Assembly: GCF_001854765.1 (NCBI RefSeq) | Contig: NZ_LJJE01000013.1 | Location: 40,771 to 104,770, forward strand | DNA from: Vibrio sonorensis | Lineage (GTDB): Bacteria > Pseudomonadota > Gammaproteobacteria > Enterobacterales > Vibrionaceae | Reading direction: 5' to 3' | Length of the DNA: 64,000 nt | The notes under the pieces: model-generated | The model's input: the letters and a program-made list of their open reading frames with translations, nothing else | Told to the model about the DNA's origin: nothing | The model's database searches: none | Made by a program: the position numbers and the translations under genes | In this document: piece after piece, positions 1 through 8,746 of the stretch | Position numbering within the stretch: position 1 is the first letter of the stretch | Layout of the letters: each line of letters begins with the position of its first letter

Positions 1-1027
1 AAGTAGAGGCTAGAGCAACTCTTAGTTCAATAATATGACTTAAGTTGTTTTGAATTCGTTCGTGATCAATGGCGTTAAAATAGTGTACGAGCGCGAGATT
101 ATATTTGCCCTGATAGTAGTAAATATCGCCCATGCGTTTGAGAATCGTGGGTAAAACCGGAGACTTTTCGTAGTTGTCGTAAAAGTCTGCCGCTTGCGAT
201 AAGTGGTCATTGGCTTTATCCAAAACGCGTCGTTCGTAAAAGAGTTGGCCCAGCAAACTATTGATTTTGGCCAGTTGAGCGCCGGAGTTATCCTCAATTG
301 CCATCCAATAAGCGGTCAATAGTTCAGATAGTGAGAGGTTGTAGCTCTTGTTGTTTAGCAGATGTGTTCCCACTGAAATATGGTAGTCAATGGTGTTTTT
401 AACCGCATTAACAGTAAAAACGTATTTGCCTTGCTCGGCATAAATTTCGTCGGCGAGCGCTCGGTTCCCCTCTTTTGATGCAATGTCTGCTCTGAGCATT
501 TCAATCTCGTATCTCAATTGAGGTGCAAGCTGCTCTTGGTTTCGGTACTCGCTGAGGCTGTGTTCTAGGCGCAGTAGCTTTTGCTTTGCCTGTTCATGTC
601 GGTTGTCCATTTGCCATAACAGTCTAATCGCAAGCAACTGAACTTCCATTTTCAAATAAGGAAGTTGGTGTTTTTCTGCTAATTGCGCTGCGTTTTCCAA
701 TTGCGTAAGCGCAATGATCTGATTGCCAAGGTTGAATTCTGCTTGGGCAAGGATTCGCATTGCATCGATTGTTCCCCCCGGAGTGCGAATTCGAGCATCG
801 GCTTCATCTCTGGAAATAGAAGATGGACTTTTCTCGGTTTGCTCACTTAACCTGCGCTGGGTAAGAAAGTTGGTCGCCAATTGGCGAGATTGCTGAGGCA
901 CAATATCGACTAGGTTGTTGGCTTCATTCAGTATGGGGGATGAATAGACCTTGTGATCCGCCAGAGCCGATTGACAAATCAATATCAAACAAGCCGCAAT
1001 CCATTTATCCCAACGCAAGTTAAGCAT
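1..1027 (-). CDS. TPR-repeat envelope protein, C-terminus beyond left edge (possible diguanylate cyclase N-terminal part)
   Basis: The minus-strand frame is open from an ATG at 1027 to the window edge, giving about 342 residues without a stop. The N-terminus has a typical Sec signal peptide with a hydrophobic core and an Ala-Leu-Ala cleavage site before DHKV. The rest is helical and TPR-like, with recurring segments such as AEKHQLPYLKMEVQLLAI and GDIYYYQGKYNLALVHYFNA. The exported helical repeat region suggests a periplasmic sensor. In V. cholerae the gene next to queF encodes a GGDEF protein, so the missing C-terminus may carry a membrane segment and a GGDEF domain. That part is inference and cannot be seen here. 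The start lies 8 bases after the end of queF, so the two are probably co-transcribed. Confidence 0.7.
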   Translation of the reverse strand, partial: MLNLRWDKWIAACLILICQSALADHKVYSSPILNEANNLVDIVPQQSRQLATNFLTQRRLSEQTEKSPSSISRDEADARIRTPGGTIDAMRILAQAEFNLGNQIIALTQLENAAQLAEKHQLPYLKMEVQLLAIRLLWQMDNRHEQAKQKLLRLEHSLSEYRNQEQLAPQLRYEIEMLRADIASKEGNRALADEIYAEQGKYVFTVNAVKNTIDYHISVGTHLLNNKSYNLSLSELLTAYWMAIEDNSGAQLAKINSLLGQLFYERRVLDKANDHLSQAADFYDNYEKSPVLPTILKRMGDIYYYQGKYNLALVHYFNAIDHERIQNNLSHIIELRVALAST

Positions 1028-1034
1028 TCTTATC

Positions 1035-1886
1035 TTATTCCTTATTGGCGAGCCATTCGATGATTGTGCTTGGAGACGCCTGTTGATTTGAGCGATAAGG
1101 GTTGATATCTAGTCCACCGCGACGGGTATAACGCGCGTAAACTGTCAATTCTTCCGGTGCACAGAACTTGGTAATATCGGTAAAAATTCGCTCTACGCAC
1201 TGTTCGTGAAATTCATTATGCTCGCGAAATGATACCAGATAGCGTAACAGAGCTTCGCGGTTAATTTGTTGACCTTTATAGTGAATTTCGACGCTGCCCC
1301 AATCAGGTTGATTGGTGATTAAGCAGTTAGACTTTAACAAATGGCTATGCAATGACTCTTCTACTCGCTCTTCGCCAACGGCATCTTCAAGTAAACTTGC
1401 ATCGAAATCATAGCTATCAATTTCAATATCTTGATCGTCGATACACTCACCAGCCATGGTTACTATCGGTTGATTTGTATAGGCAGTAACGGGTTTGATT
1501 ACCACTTCGACCTGTTCACCTGCGCAATGAGACAAATCTTGGATCAGAGTCTTTTCCACCTCTTGCCAGTTTTCAAAGCGTGTCTGATTATAGCTATTGA
1601 GGTAGAGTTTAAATGATTTCGACTCAATCAAGTTAGGGCTGGTGGCGGGTATAGATACTTCCCCAACAGCAACCTGTGGAAGTCCTTTACTATTGAGCCA
1701 TGAAAGTTCGTAAAGCGTCCAAATATCGCAACCTTGAAAAGGAAGCGTTTTACCAAGTTCAAGATCGTCGCGGTTTAAACTGCGCGGAACAGGTTGCAGC
1801 AACTCAGGCTGATATTGGTTGGCGTACTCAGTTTTTTTACCCAGTGTCAGGCCCGCAAGCTCTTTAGCGTCAGAATATTTGCTCAT
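1035..1886 (-). CDS. queF: NADPH-dependent 7-cyano-7-deazaguanine reductase QueF (long type)
   Basis: The enzyme reduces preQ0 to preQ1, the NADPH-using step of queuosine biosynthesis for tRNA wobble position 34, in the cytoplasm. The 283-residue length fits the two-module (type II) QueF form. The NADPH-binding signature [11 protein letters not shown] is at residues 88-98. The catalytic cysteine in [15 protein letters not shown] is residue 188, with the acid Asp195 in NQPDW, matching the Cys and Asp that handle the nitrile in characterised homologues. The gene is divergent from syd across about 107 bases that must hold both promoters. No preQ1 riboswitch was recognised upstream. Confidence 0.97.
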   Translation of the reverse strand: MSKYSDAKELAGLTLGKKTEYANQYQPELLQPVPRSLNRDDLELGKTLPFQGCDIWTLYELSWLNSKGLPQVAVGEVSIPATSPNLIESKSFKLYLNSYNQTRFENWQEVEKTLIQDLSHCAGEQVEVVIKPVTAYTNQPIVTMAGECIDDQDIEIDSYDFDASLLEDAVGEERVEESLHSHLLKSNCLITNQPDWGSVEIHYKGQQINREALLRYLVSFREHNEFHEQCVERIFTDITKFCAPEELTVYARYTRRGGLDINPYRSNQQASPSTIIEWLANKE

Positions 1887-1993
1887 ACTTTGTGGTAATT
1901 TCGATTAGAATAACGAGAATTTTACGCAATCCCTCACGGGCTGTCATTAAGAGATACGCCCTTTAAGAGAATCATTCAACTGGAGAATCCCCC

Positions 1994-2539
1994 ATGTCTG
2001 ATAGTGTCCGACAGGCACTCGCCCATTTTAGCCAAAGATTTGTCGACGCCCACAAAGAGACCAAGGGCTCTTTACCCATCAGTGAAGAGCTGATGGACCT
2101 GGTTTCACCGTGTGTAGAAAACAAGAGTGAGCAAGGTGTTGAGTGGCAAGCGTACACCAGAGAGCAGATGGCAGATTTTGAAAATGTCGAAACCGCTATC
2201 GAACTAACGCTTCACCAAGATATAAAATCTTTTTATGGCTGTCAGTACAGCGCTGATATGGATGCGACTTGGGATGGTAATGAACTTACCTTACTCCAAG
2301 TGTGGAGTGATGATGACTACGCTCGTCTGCAAGAGAACATTTTGGGCCACTTAGTGACACAGCGCCGATTGAAACTCAAACCTACGGTTTTTATCGCCGC
2401 AACAGACGCTGAAATGGATGTGATCTCCATTTGCAACCTTACCGGCAATGTGATTCTCGAACGCTTAGGTACAGATAAAAGAGATATATTAGCCGAAGAT
2501 GTCGTGGAGTTTTTGAACAAGTTAGAGCCAGTGGTGTAG
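1994..2539 (+). CDS. syd: Syd protein, SecY-interacting
   Basis: This 181-residue cytoplasmic protein matches the Syd family, which binds the SecY translocon on the cytoplasmic membrane face and is thought to survey assembly of SecYEG. Family-typical stretches include [16 protein letters not shown], the [17 protein letters not shown] region and the [16 protein letters not shown] segment. No signal peptide or membrane segment is visible, as expected. A good ribosome-binding site (ACTGGAGAATCCCCC) precedes the ATG. The next gene begins two bases after the stop, so the two form a tight pair. Confidence 0.95.
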   Translation: MSDSVRQALAHFSQRFVDAHKETKGSLPISEELMDLVSPCVENKSEQGVEWQAYTREQMADFENVETAIELTLHQDIKSFYGCQYSADMDATWDGNELTLLQVWSDDDYARLQENILGHLVTQRRLKLKPTVFIAATDAEMDVISICNLTGNVILERLGTDKRDILAEDVVEFLNKLEPVV

Positions 2540-2541
2540 TC

Positions 2542-3318
2542 ATGTTTGTTGTAGAGCTGCAGTTTGAGTGCTTTGATAACACGACCGTGAGCGCAGTCGA
2601 CAAAGCCATTAATGGCCTTATGGATGCTTTGAGATATAACGGTCAAGTATTAGGACGAGAGTTTCCCATTGTCATGGGCGATGGTGAGTTTTTTGTTCGC
2701 GCGGTTTGTCCCGAAGAAGACAGCTTGCATCCTAACTATCACTCAGATTTTGTGAAGGTCTGTATTCATCGCCTTGCCGATGCGAGTCTGCTTACACCGA
2801 AAGTACGTTTACTTGGTCGCGACTTAAACTCGGAACAAGCAGCAGAAGAAGAAACGCCTAGCTGGCAAGTTCTTTACACCACTTATGTGCATACATGTTC
2901 GCCACTGAGAAGCGGTGAAACCTTGTTGCCGATCCCTCTTTACCGAAATGAACCCACTTTAAATGGTGACCACAAAGCGGTTGTTAAGTGGCAAACAGAA
3001 TGGCAAGCGTGTGATGAACTGCAAATGGCAGGAGCTTGTCGAGCAGAGCATGCCGCGTTGCACGAGATCTGTGATACAGACAGTGTGTTGTTTCGCCGCG
3101 GTTGGGATTTGAGAGGCAGAATCGAATATCTGAGCAAAATACCGACCTACTATTACTTGTATCGTGTTGGAGGAGAAAGTTTGCAATCAGAGCGCGATAG
3201 GAAGTGTCCTAAATGCGGTGGAGAATGGTTGTTAGATGAACCGCTTCACGATGTTTTCCACTTTCGTTGTGATAGCTGTCGATTGGTATCAAATTTGTCG
3301 TGGGACCACATTAAGTAG
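2542..3318 (+). CDS. Zn-ribbon-containing protein (DUF2310 family)
   Basis: This 258-residue soluble protein is recognised as the DUF2310 Zn-ribbon family common in Vibrio and relatives; its function is unknown. The C-terminus carries two CxxC knuckles, CPKCGG near residue 218 and CDSC near residue 242, separated by about 20 residues, which should bind one structural zinc. The N-terminal two-thirds has no motif I can assign. The ATG lies two bases after the syd stop, so translation is probably coupled. A strong hairpin with a T-run follows the stop. Confidence 0.9.
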   Translation: MFVVELQFECFDNTTVSAVDKAINGLMDALRYNGQVLGREFPIVMGDGEFFVRAVCPEEDSLHPNYHSDFVKVCIHRLADASLLTPKVRLLGRDLNSEQAAEEETPSWQVLYTTYVHTCSPLRSGETLLPIPLYRNEPTLNGDHKAVVKWQTEWQACDELQMAGACRAEHAALHEICDTDSVLFRRGWDLRGRIEYLSKIPTYYYLYRVGGESLQSERDRKCPKCGGEWLLDEPLHDVFHFRCDSCRLVSNLSWDHIK

Positions 3319-3331
3319 CAAGTGTAAAAGC

Positions 3332-3366
3332 AAATAAGGACAAGTGGTACTTGTCCTTATTTTTTC
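3332..3366. terminator. Bidirectional rho-independent terminator
   Basis: A perfect 14-bp stem (3332-3345 with 3349-3362) around a GGT loop is followed by T residues, with A residues on the other side. It can stop transcription of the syd pair on the plus strand and of the dapE group on the minus strand. The stem contains the stop codon of the convergent DUF2897 gene (3357-3359). Confidence 0.9.
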
Positions 3367-3557
3367 CAGTCGTCTTTGTCCCAGTCGTCATCCCAATCGT
3401 CCTTTCCCTGTTCTTTCTTTTTCTTTTGGGCTTCAATGGCTTTTTTCATCGCTTTTGATCTCATATTGATCACGTATTTCAGCGCGCTAAGATTACCAAT
3501 CATCACGCTTATTACGATCACGATGACGACCCAAGGGTTAGTTAAGAAATCAGCCAT
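3357..3557 (-). CDS. Small membrane protein, DUF2897 family
   Basis: This 66-residue protein has one N-terminal membrane segment (WVVIVIVISVMIGNLSAL) and a highly charged tail rich in Lys and Asp-Asp-Trp motifs. It matches the DUF2897 family of unknown function. The ATG at 3557 is preferred; a GTG at 3560 directly before it is an alternative. The gene begins immediately after the M15 peptidase stop (3560-3562) and is probably the last gene of the dapE operon. Its stop codon lies inside the bidirectional terminator stem. Confidence 0.8.
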   Translation of the reverse strand: MADFLTNPWVVIVIVISVMIGNLSALKYVINMRSKAMKKAIEAQKKKKEQGKDDWDDDWDKDDWKK

Positions 3558-3559
3558 CA

Positions 3560-4242
3560 CTACTCCGAAGTAATATTGGTAATGTATTGATTGTAGATCG
3601 ACTCTAGGTTAGCCATCACTGGCCCTTGTCCCAAAATCGGATTTTTACTGAGCTCTTGTTCAAGGTAGGTGAGCGAAAGTTGCGTCAAGCACTCATTGGC
3701 GACTTGCCTATGGCTGATATGCCAAGGTTCTGGGGCGACTCCACCCTTGTCGATAGAGTAGGGGAAGAAGAATCCATAATCGGCTAAGTTTGCCTTTAAC
3801 CACTGATAAAAAGAGGCTTGATGCCAGATAAATATTCCCATGGCTCAAGTTGCAGTGTTTCACCTTGTGCAATGGCATCTCTATCGTAGATGTCAAAGTC
3901 AGTTCCCCAATGGTGCCTACTGCCTCCCGGCAAGGCTGACCAACGAAGAATTGCGTTAACTTTTTCTATTTCGGACAATGAGTCGGGATCTAGCGGCTGG
4001 CTCTCTTTGCTTAAAATTGGACTAATACCGCGAAACTTGTTGTTCCAGATGGTCTTTTGCCGTTCAAAACTGCGAAAACCACTGGCAATGTGAAAGTTGA
4101 ACCCTGCCTCACAAGCCGCGCTATACAGCGCGAGCAGATCGCGCTGTATATCTGAATGGATTAAAAAATGTTTCTGTCCAATCAAAACATTGGACAGATG
4201 ACTTTCCGTTAATCCAGTTAACGCTTCAGAGCTCATGATCAC
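3560..4242 (-). pseudogene. M15 family D-alanyl-D-alanine carboxypeptidase (VanY-like), frameshifted
   Basis: Two overlapping frames together encode one M15 peptidase of about 227 residues, a zinc peptidase acting on peptidoglycan stem peptides. Frame one (4242 to 3796) carries SGFRSFERQ and the metal motif SRHHWGTDFD. Frame two (up to 3841) carries GGVAPEPWHISH, holding the Glu and His of the ExxH motif. The break lies near 3820-3838, just after EPWEYL, and needs one added base to fuse the frames into the expected EPWEY...SFYQWL run. The ATG overlaps the dapE stop codon, which suggests translational coupling. Nothing else in either half looks decayed. No signal peptide is obvious. Confidence 0.85.
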
Positions 4243-5372
4243 GTTAGTGCGTTCTCTAGCGTTTTTTCATACATGTCAGTGAGCTTCTCTAAGTCTGCAA
4301 CGCTGACACACTCGTTGACTTTGTGAATGGTGGCATTGATAGGACCGAGTTCTACTACTTGCGCGCCCATACGAGCGATAAATCGACCGTCAGATGTCCC
4401 GCCAGTAGTCAGTAACTCAGGTTCTTTGTGGTTAACATCACTTACGGCTTTAACGACGGCATCAAGTAGGTCCCCCTTGTCGGTCAAAAACGGATGGCCA
4501 CTTAGCGTCCACTTAAGATCGTAATCCAATCCGTGAGCATCTAATGTTGAGTGAACTCGACGTTTGATTTCAGTGTCAGTCAGCTCGGTGCTGAATCGGA
4601 AGTTAAACTGCACGTCGAACTCACCCGGAATAACATTGGATGCACCAGTGCCAGAACTAAGGTTCGGGATTTGGAAACTGGTAGGCGGGAAGTACTCATT
4701 TCCTTCATCCCATTTTGTTGCCGCTAGTTCTGCCAAGGCGGGCAAGGCCTGATGGACAGGATTGTTTGCCAAGTGAGGGTAGGCCACGTGACCTTGAGTT
4801 CCATTTACCCTTAAATCACCAGTGATGGAGCCTCGACGGCCATTTTTAATCACATCACCTACAGCATGTGTGCTGGATGGTTCACCAACAATACACATGT
4901 CGATGATCTCATTGCGATCCATTAAGGTGTCGACCACACGAGTGGTACCATTGATAAAAGGACCTTCTTCATCTGAAGTAATAAGGAAAGCGATGGAGCC
5001 TTTGTGGTCAGGGTGATTAGCGATAAAGCGCTCTACAGCAACGACCATGCACGCCAAAGAACCTTTCATATCAGCCGCACCGCGGCCGTGAAGGTGGCCG
5101 TCAATAACGGTGGGTTCGAACGGAGGCGTATGCCATTGCTCTATTGGGCCAGCCGGTACCACATCAGTGTGACCTGCTAAAGCAAACAGGGGGGCTTGTG
5201 TGCCTCGGCGTGCCCAAAAGTTTGTGGTGTCTTCAAAAACCATGACTTCCACCTCAAAGCCAAGTGCTTTGAGTCGATTAATCATTACTTCCTGACATCC
5301 AGCATCTTCTGGTGTGACCGATTGGCGACTGATTAAGTCTTTTGCGAGAGCCAGAACTGGGCTATCTGTCAT
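4239..5372 (-). CDS. dapE: Succinyl-diaminopimelate desuccinylase
   Basis: The enzyme hydrolyses N-succinyl-L,L-diaminopimelate in lysine and meso-DAP (cell wall) synthesis, as a two-zinc M20 peptidase-fold enzyme in the cytoplasm. The 377-residue length is normal. Metal and catalytic residues are visible: His68 and Asp70 in AGHTDVV, the bridging Asp101 in GRGAADMKG, and Glu135-Glu136 in SDEEGPF. The C-terminal [10 protein letters not shown] motif is intact. The gene lies 16 bases after the yffB-like gene and overlaps the M15 peptidase start, an order known from other gammaproteobacteria. Confidence 0.97.
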   Translation of the reverse strand: MTDSPVLALAKDLISRQSVTPEDAGCQEVMINRLKALGFEVEVMVFEDTTNFWARRGTQAPLFALAGHTDVVPAGPIEQWHTPPFEPTVIDGHLHGRGAADMKGSLACMVVAVERFIANHPDHKGSIAFLITSDEEGPFINGTTRVVDTLMDRNEIIDMCIVGEPSSTHAVGDVIKNGRRGSITGDLRVNGTQGHVAYPHLANNPVHQALPALAELAATKWDEGNEYFPPTSFQIPNLSSGTGASNVIPGEFDVQFNFRFSTELTDTEIKRRVHSTLDAHGLDYDLKWTLSGHPFLTDKGDLLDAVVKAVSDVNHKEPELLTTGGTSDGRFIARMGAQVVELGPINATIHKVNECVSVADLEKLTDMYEKTLENALT

Positions 5373-5388
5373 CCTTGATTTCCTTTAT

Positions 5389-5736
5389 TTAACTAAAAAT
5401 TTCTTGGTACTGTTCGGCTTTAAATCCGATGAAATATTGATCGTTGACCACTAAGATTGGACGTTTAATCATAGCCGGATTTTCGACCAATAACGTCACT
5501 GCATTAGACGCATTTAAACCGTCTTTTTGCTCTTGAGTCAGTTGTCTGTATGTAGTGCCGCGTTTGTTTAACACCGCCTCCCAACCCAAGTGTTGGCAAA
5601 AAGTGCTTACCATCTCTTGGTTGATACCTTGCTTGCGATAATCGTGGAATTCGAAGCTGATACCGGCATTTTCAAGCCATTTTCTCGCTTTTTTTATGGT
5701 ATCGCAGTTTGGTATGCCATACATGATAGTGGTCAT
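5389..5736 (-). CDS. ArsC/Spx-family reductase-like protein (YffB)
   Basis: This 115-residue thioredoxin-fold protein of the ArsC family begins MYGIPNCDTIKKA with a single active-site-like Cys11; the CxxC partner position is Ile. Family features include the LNKRGTTYR segment and NPAMIKRPILV with a cis-proline region. E. coli YffB binds glutathione, and an arsenate role is not supported. It sits directly upstream of dapE, as in many gammaproteobacteria, and is probably co-transcribed. Either the ATG at 5736 or the one 12 bases downstream could be used; neither has a strong ribosome-binding site. Confidence 0.9.
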   Translation of the reverse strand: MTTIMYGIPNCDTIKKARKWLENAGISFEFHDYRKQGINQEMVSTFCQHLGWEAVLNKRGTTYRQLTQEQKDGLNASNAVTLLVENPAMIKRPILVVNDQYFIGFKAEQYQEIFS

Positions 5737-6125
5737 AGTAATAAATCCATGAATATAGGTGTTCTGAGAAGAAAACAGCTTACCGTTACATTCGCTTTAG
5801 CTCAAGGAGACAAGGCGCTATGTTCACTATTTAAACCTAGAATAATCACATCATTTGCTCAGCCATAATTAATGACACTGACCCATCACGCGCTAGTTCA
5901 ATCCCAAATCAGGTCAACTTAGGCATTTCGTAGGATGAGGGTATCTGAAATAGCGAAAACAGCCTAAAAGTGTTTAATTAACACTCGACTTTAAGTTGTA
6001 GGGCAGGAGTTAGGTCAGGCAGACACTTATTCTGACGTAGAATAAGCCGCGCCTGTTCCGGTAAGGAAACGTTGAAATTCCTTACCGTAGACTGTCTTTA
6101 ACCGACTAGGATGACTCCATTCTAC
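5737..6125. other. Intergenic region with an operator-like palindrome and a hairpin
   Basis: No convincing gene was seen in these 389 bases. A near-perfect inverted repeat lies at 5969-5985 (AGTGTT, TAATT centre, AACACT) and could be an operator or a remnant. A second hairpin lies closer to the RND-like gene and is listed separately. The promoter of the yffB-dapE group should lie in the left part, but no clear -35/-10 pair was settled. Confidence 0.5.
6059..6087 (-). terminator. Hairpin after the RND-like gene (possible terminator)
   Basis: A perfect 10-bp stem (6059-6068 with 6078-6087) with a 9-base loop lies about 40 bases past the stop of the RND-like gene. No T-run follows on either strand, so it may act as an RNA 3' stabiliser rather than a classical terminator. 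Confidence 0.4.
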
Positions 6126-7385
6126 CTACTCAACAGGCAAATAAATAGCGGGCAATAAAATCAATACCGACATAATAGACCAAGAAATAGCAGTACCAAT
6201 TAACAAGCCGAAAGTGAGTAGATCCCCATGATTAGCCATTACAAGCAAAGAAAATGCGCTGGCAACAATGGTATTTGATATAACTAATGATCTAGATGTA
6301 GACACAAATTTTTTCGAAATTTCGGTGATGCGATCTTTGTTAGTATTGGATGAGGAAAATTGATGGCTCAGCTTTATTGGATGCAAAATTTGTATCACCG
6401 CATCAACGATTAGGTAAATCAGCACAGGTGCAAACCCGATTAAACCTGCGGTAAACGGCATCATCGCCATGGCTAGCGACCCTAAAGTCGCACCAAGTGT
6501 CATCGTCAACACAAGCAAAATCCACATTAACGAAGAGATAAACCCTTTACCTTGCCCCTTAATCAAACCACATAATAAAACACCAGCGAACAGCAATGAT
6601 GGCCAAGATACTGGGGCAGAGTTCATGGCATCATGAGTGAAGGTCAACATAATCAATCCACCGACCATCAGCAATGTAACGACAATAAACCCTATTGAAT
6701 ATAACTTAGGTCTCGCTAGTATGCGTTGTATCGTTTTGCTCAATCCTTTGTCGAGCCAATCACGCCCAGCCTCTTTTGGGGTGAAAGAAGGAGCAAAGGC
6801 CAGCAGCAGCAACAACAATAACCCCTGAGTGAAAAAGATTACCGCCACACTTGCTATCGCAAAGCTGGAACCAATGAATTGCCCAATCAGCAAAATTAGC
6901 GCAGCCGTCCAAATGGTCACTAACACGATTGAACCCAAGTTAGATCTGAGGATGTTCGCTGAAGGGCTCACGATCAGCAGTGACGTTTGGCTAACAGAAA
7001 AATGAACTGCACTGGTCACCGATACTGCGATAGCTAACAACACAATTTGCAATGCACTAAACAGTGGCATTCCAAGTTGACTGAACACAATTAAAGTTGA
7101 AAACATACCGACGGCGCAAACTAACATAGTAATTAACGTGATCAACAAGCTACGACACAGCCACCACATTAATAGCATTATGGTTGCTATCACTGCCCCC
7201 CACATGTATAGCGGTTCCTGCAATAGCCAACTAGTGATTTCATCTTTCTGAGAAACTAAATACAAACTAGCCGCCAAATTCACCAATACGCATGCAAGTA
7301 ACCAATATCGGCAACCAGCGACGAAACAGAAAAAGGCAGAATTTGAGGTTTGATTTGACGAAGTAGATGTCCATTCAGCGTGCAT
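6126..7385 (-). CDS. Reduced RND/MMPL-like 12-segment membrane protein without porter loops
   Basis: This 419-residue, very hydrophobic protein has about twelve membrane segments in two sets of six, joined by a cytoplasmic linker (FTPKEAGRDWLDKGL...RILARPKLYS). The pattern is that of RND/MMPL transporters: segment 4 reads AVSVTSAVHFSVSQ, segment 10 reads LIYLIVDAVIQILHP, and the last two segments (STSRSLVISNTIVAS, then FGLLIGTAISW ending in LLPAIYLP) match the C-terminal RND signature. The large periplasmic loops that normally follow segments 1 and 7 are reduced to about 15 residues each. The substrate is unknown. The gene is the last of the iron-uptake unit, 170 bases after the AraC-type gene, and the ATG has an AAGGA site. 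I infer a role tied to siderophore handling from context only. Confidence 0.7.
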   Translation of the reverse strand: MHAEWTSTSSNQTSNSAFFCFVAGCRYWLLACVLVNLAASLYLVSQKDEITSWLLQEPLYMWGAVIATIMLLMWWLCRSLLITLITMLVCAVGMFSTLIVFSQLGMPLFSALQIVLLAIAVSVTSAVHFSVSQTSLLIVSPSANILRSNLGSIVLVTIWTAALILLIGQFIGSSFAIASVAVIFFTQGLLLLLLLAFAPSFTPKEAGRDWLDKGLSKTIQRILARPKLYSIGFIVVTLLMVGGLIMLTFTHDAMNSAPVSWPSLLFAGVLLCGLIKGQGKGFISSLMWILLVLTMTLGATLGSLAMAMMPFTAGLIGFAPVLIYLIVDAVIQILHPIKLSHQFSSSNTNKDRITEISKKFVSTSRSLVISNTIVASAFSLLVMANHGDLLTFGLLIGTAISWSIMSVLILLPAIYLPVE

Positions 7386-7555
7386 GAACCGTATCCTTAT
7401 TTCATTACTTTGAGCAAATAAAGAGACTCATATTACGTATTAATAAAACCCTGACGACACAGCTGAGGGAGAGTTTTAGTCACTTGACGTAGCTTTATTT
7501 CAACTTAGAGAGTTACTCAAGCCAAGTAGCATATATCCTGCGACAAAGAATATTG

Positions 7556-8515
7556 TTACCCCATAGCAACTGACTTGCGACGATAGTCTTTTGGGCTGCA
7601 AGCGTACTGCTCTTTGAATTTCTTAGAGAAATGACCAACGTGTTTGAAACCAACCTTATTGGCAACCTCTTGTACTGATAGCTCCCCTTCCGCCAACAGT
7701 TCGCTGGCTTTGGCCATGCGTTTGCTATACAAAAAGCCATATACGGTATCGCCAAACACCAATTTAAAGTTACGCTTTAGCTTGTTGTCATTGATGCCTA
7801 CTTGGCGAGCTAGGTCTTGCAGTGAAGGCGGCTCTTGCATATGTTCTTCAATGATTCGAGCAGCATCTTGAATACAATCCATATCACGAGATGTCATGCC
7901 GTCACACTGTTTCACTGGGTGAGTCAGGTTGTGGTAGAGAATGGCTAATAGCTCCATAACCTTACCTTGTAGGTAAAAGTTATTGGCAGATTTACTCAAC
8001 TTAGAGCGGAAAATATCATCTACCACTTTCACCATAGGCGCAGTTACAGATACAAGATCGTATTTATTACATACATTATCAGGGTCGACATTTGCGCCAA
8101 TCAAAGATTCATACAAGGCTTTCGGCACGCAAAAATTTAAGAACTTGGTGCGATTATCATTATAGTGAAACTCAAACTCTCCACTCTGACACACAAAGAA
8201 CAAGGCTTTTTCTCGGGTAATGGTGATCGCCTTCGTTTGCTCTGGAACCACTAAGTCCATTTCACCTTGTAAGATTAAGCAAGCACCATAGAAGTCTTGT
8301 GCTTGCTCTTTGAAACGAGTAGGTGCTTTGAACGTCACGTCACTCAAAGTAACCGACATCCCCTCAGCTAAATCAAAAATATAACCAGCGCCCTCGCATA
8401 CACTTTCTTCTAAGGTGACTTTAGAGGTAGCAAACTGAGCCAATTGATCATCTTGGGCGCAATCGAGAATGTCGTACATACGAAACGGTGTAGTATCAAT
8501 GTCAACAAGCTCCAT
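7556..8515 (-). CDS. AraC-family transcriptional regulator, YbtA/PchR-like
   Basis: This 319-residue protein has a C-terminal AraC/XylS DNA-binding domain (about residues 220-315). Its two helix-turn-helix units are LQDLARQVGINDNKLKRNFK and VQEVANKVGFKHVGHFSKKF, followed by the family ending SPKDYRR. The N-terminal part would bind the inducer. Length, layout and company with YbtP/YbtQ-type ABC genes resemble YbtA and PchR, which activate siderophore uptake genes when the ferric siderophore is present. It is transcribed with the ABC genes or from its own promoter in the 230-base gap, where a Fur box lies 58-72 bases before the ATG. Confidence 0.88.
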   Translation of the reverse strand: MELVDIDTTPFRMYDILDCAQDDQLAQFATSKVTLEESVCEGAGYIFDLAEGMSVTLSDVTFKAPTRFKEQAQDFYGACLILQGEMDLVVPEQTKAITITREKALFFVCQSGEFEFHYNDNRTKFLNFCVPKALYESLIGANVDPDNVCNKYDLVSVTAPMVKVVDDIFRSKLSKSANNFYLQGKVMELLAILYHNLTHPVKQCDGMTSRDMDCIQDAARIIEEHMQEPPSLQDLARQVGINDNKLKRNFKLVFGDTVYGFLYSKRMAKASELLAEGELSVQEVANKVGFKHVGHFSKKFKEQYACSPKDYRRKSVAMG

Positions 8516-8572
8516 AGTCAGCTCTCCATGCCTGATAGTTAAATCAATAGATGAGCTGAAAACTATAATAAA

Positions 8573-8587
8573 TGAGAATAATTATCA
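8573..8587 (-). promoter_or_regulatory. Fur box upstream of the AraC-type regulator
   Basis: The 7-1-7 palindrome TGAGAAT-A-ATTATCA differs from the Fur consensus TGATAATNATTATCA at one base. It lies 58-72 bases before the regulator ATG, in an AT-rich stretch fit for a promoter, so iron-dependent repression of the regulator is likely. Confidence 0.8.
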
Positions 8588-8746
8588 ATTAATTTCAAGC
8601 AATATCACGCACTACCCATAAGAATTGTCATCTTTACGGTACGTATAGATAGATTTGAAGCCAAATGGCTATGCTTCATAAACGGCTTATCGCACGGCTA
8701 ATCTCCAATAATGAGCCCTTCGCTTAACTCAATAACGAACCCTGAA

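Noticed and set aside
5590..5868. Plus-strand frame of 92 residues over the yffB-like gene and the following gap
   Set aside because: It mostly mirrors a well-supported gene on the other strand and has no ribosome-binding site or family match.
6126..7385. RND-like protein as a fragment of a full-length transporter
   Set aside because: It has a start with a ribosome-binding site, both six-segment halves and the C-terminal signature, and no porter-domain coding sequence is found in other frames around it.
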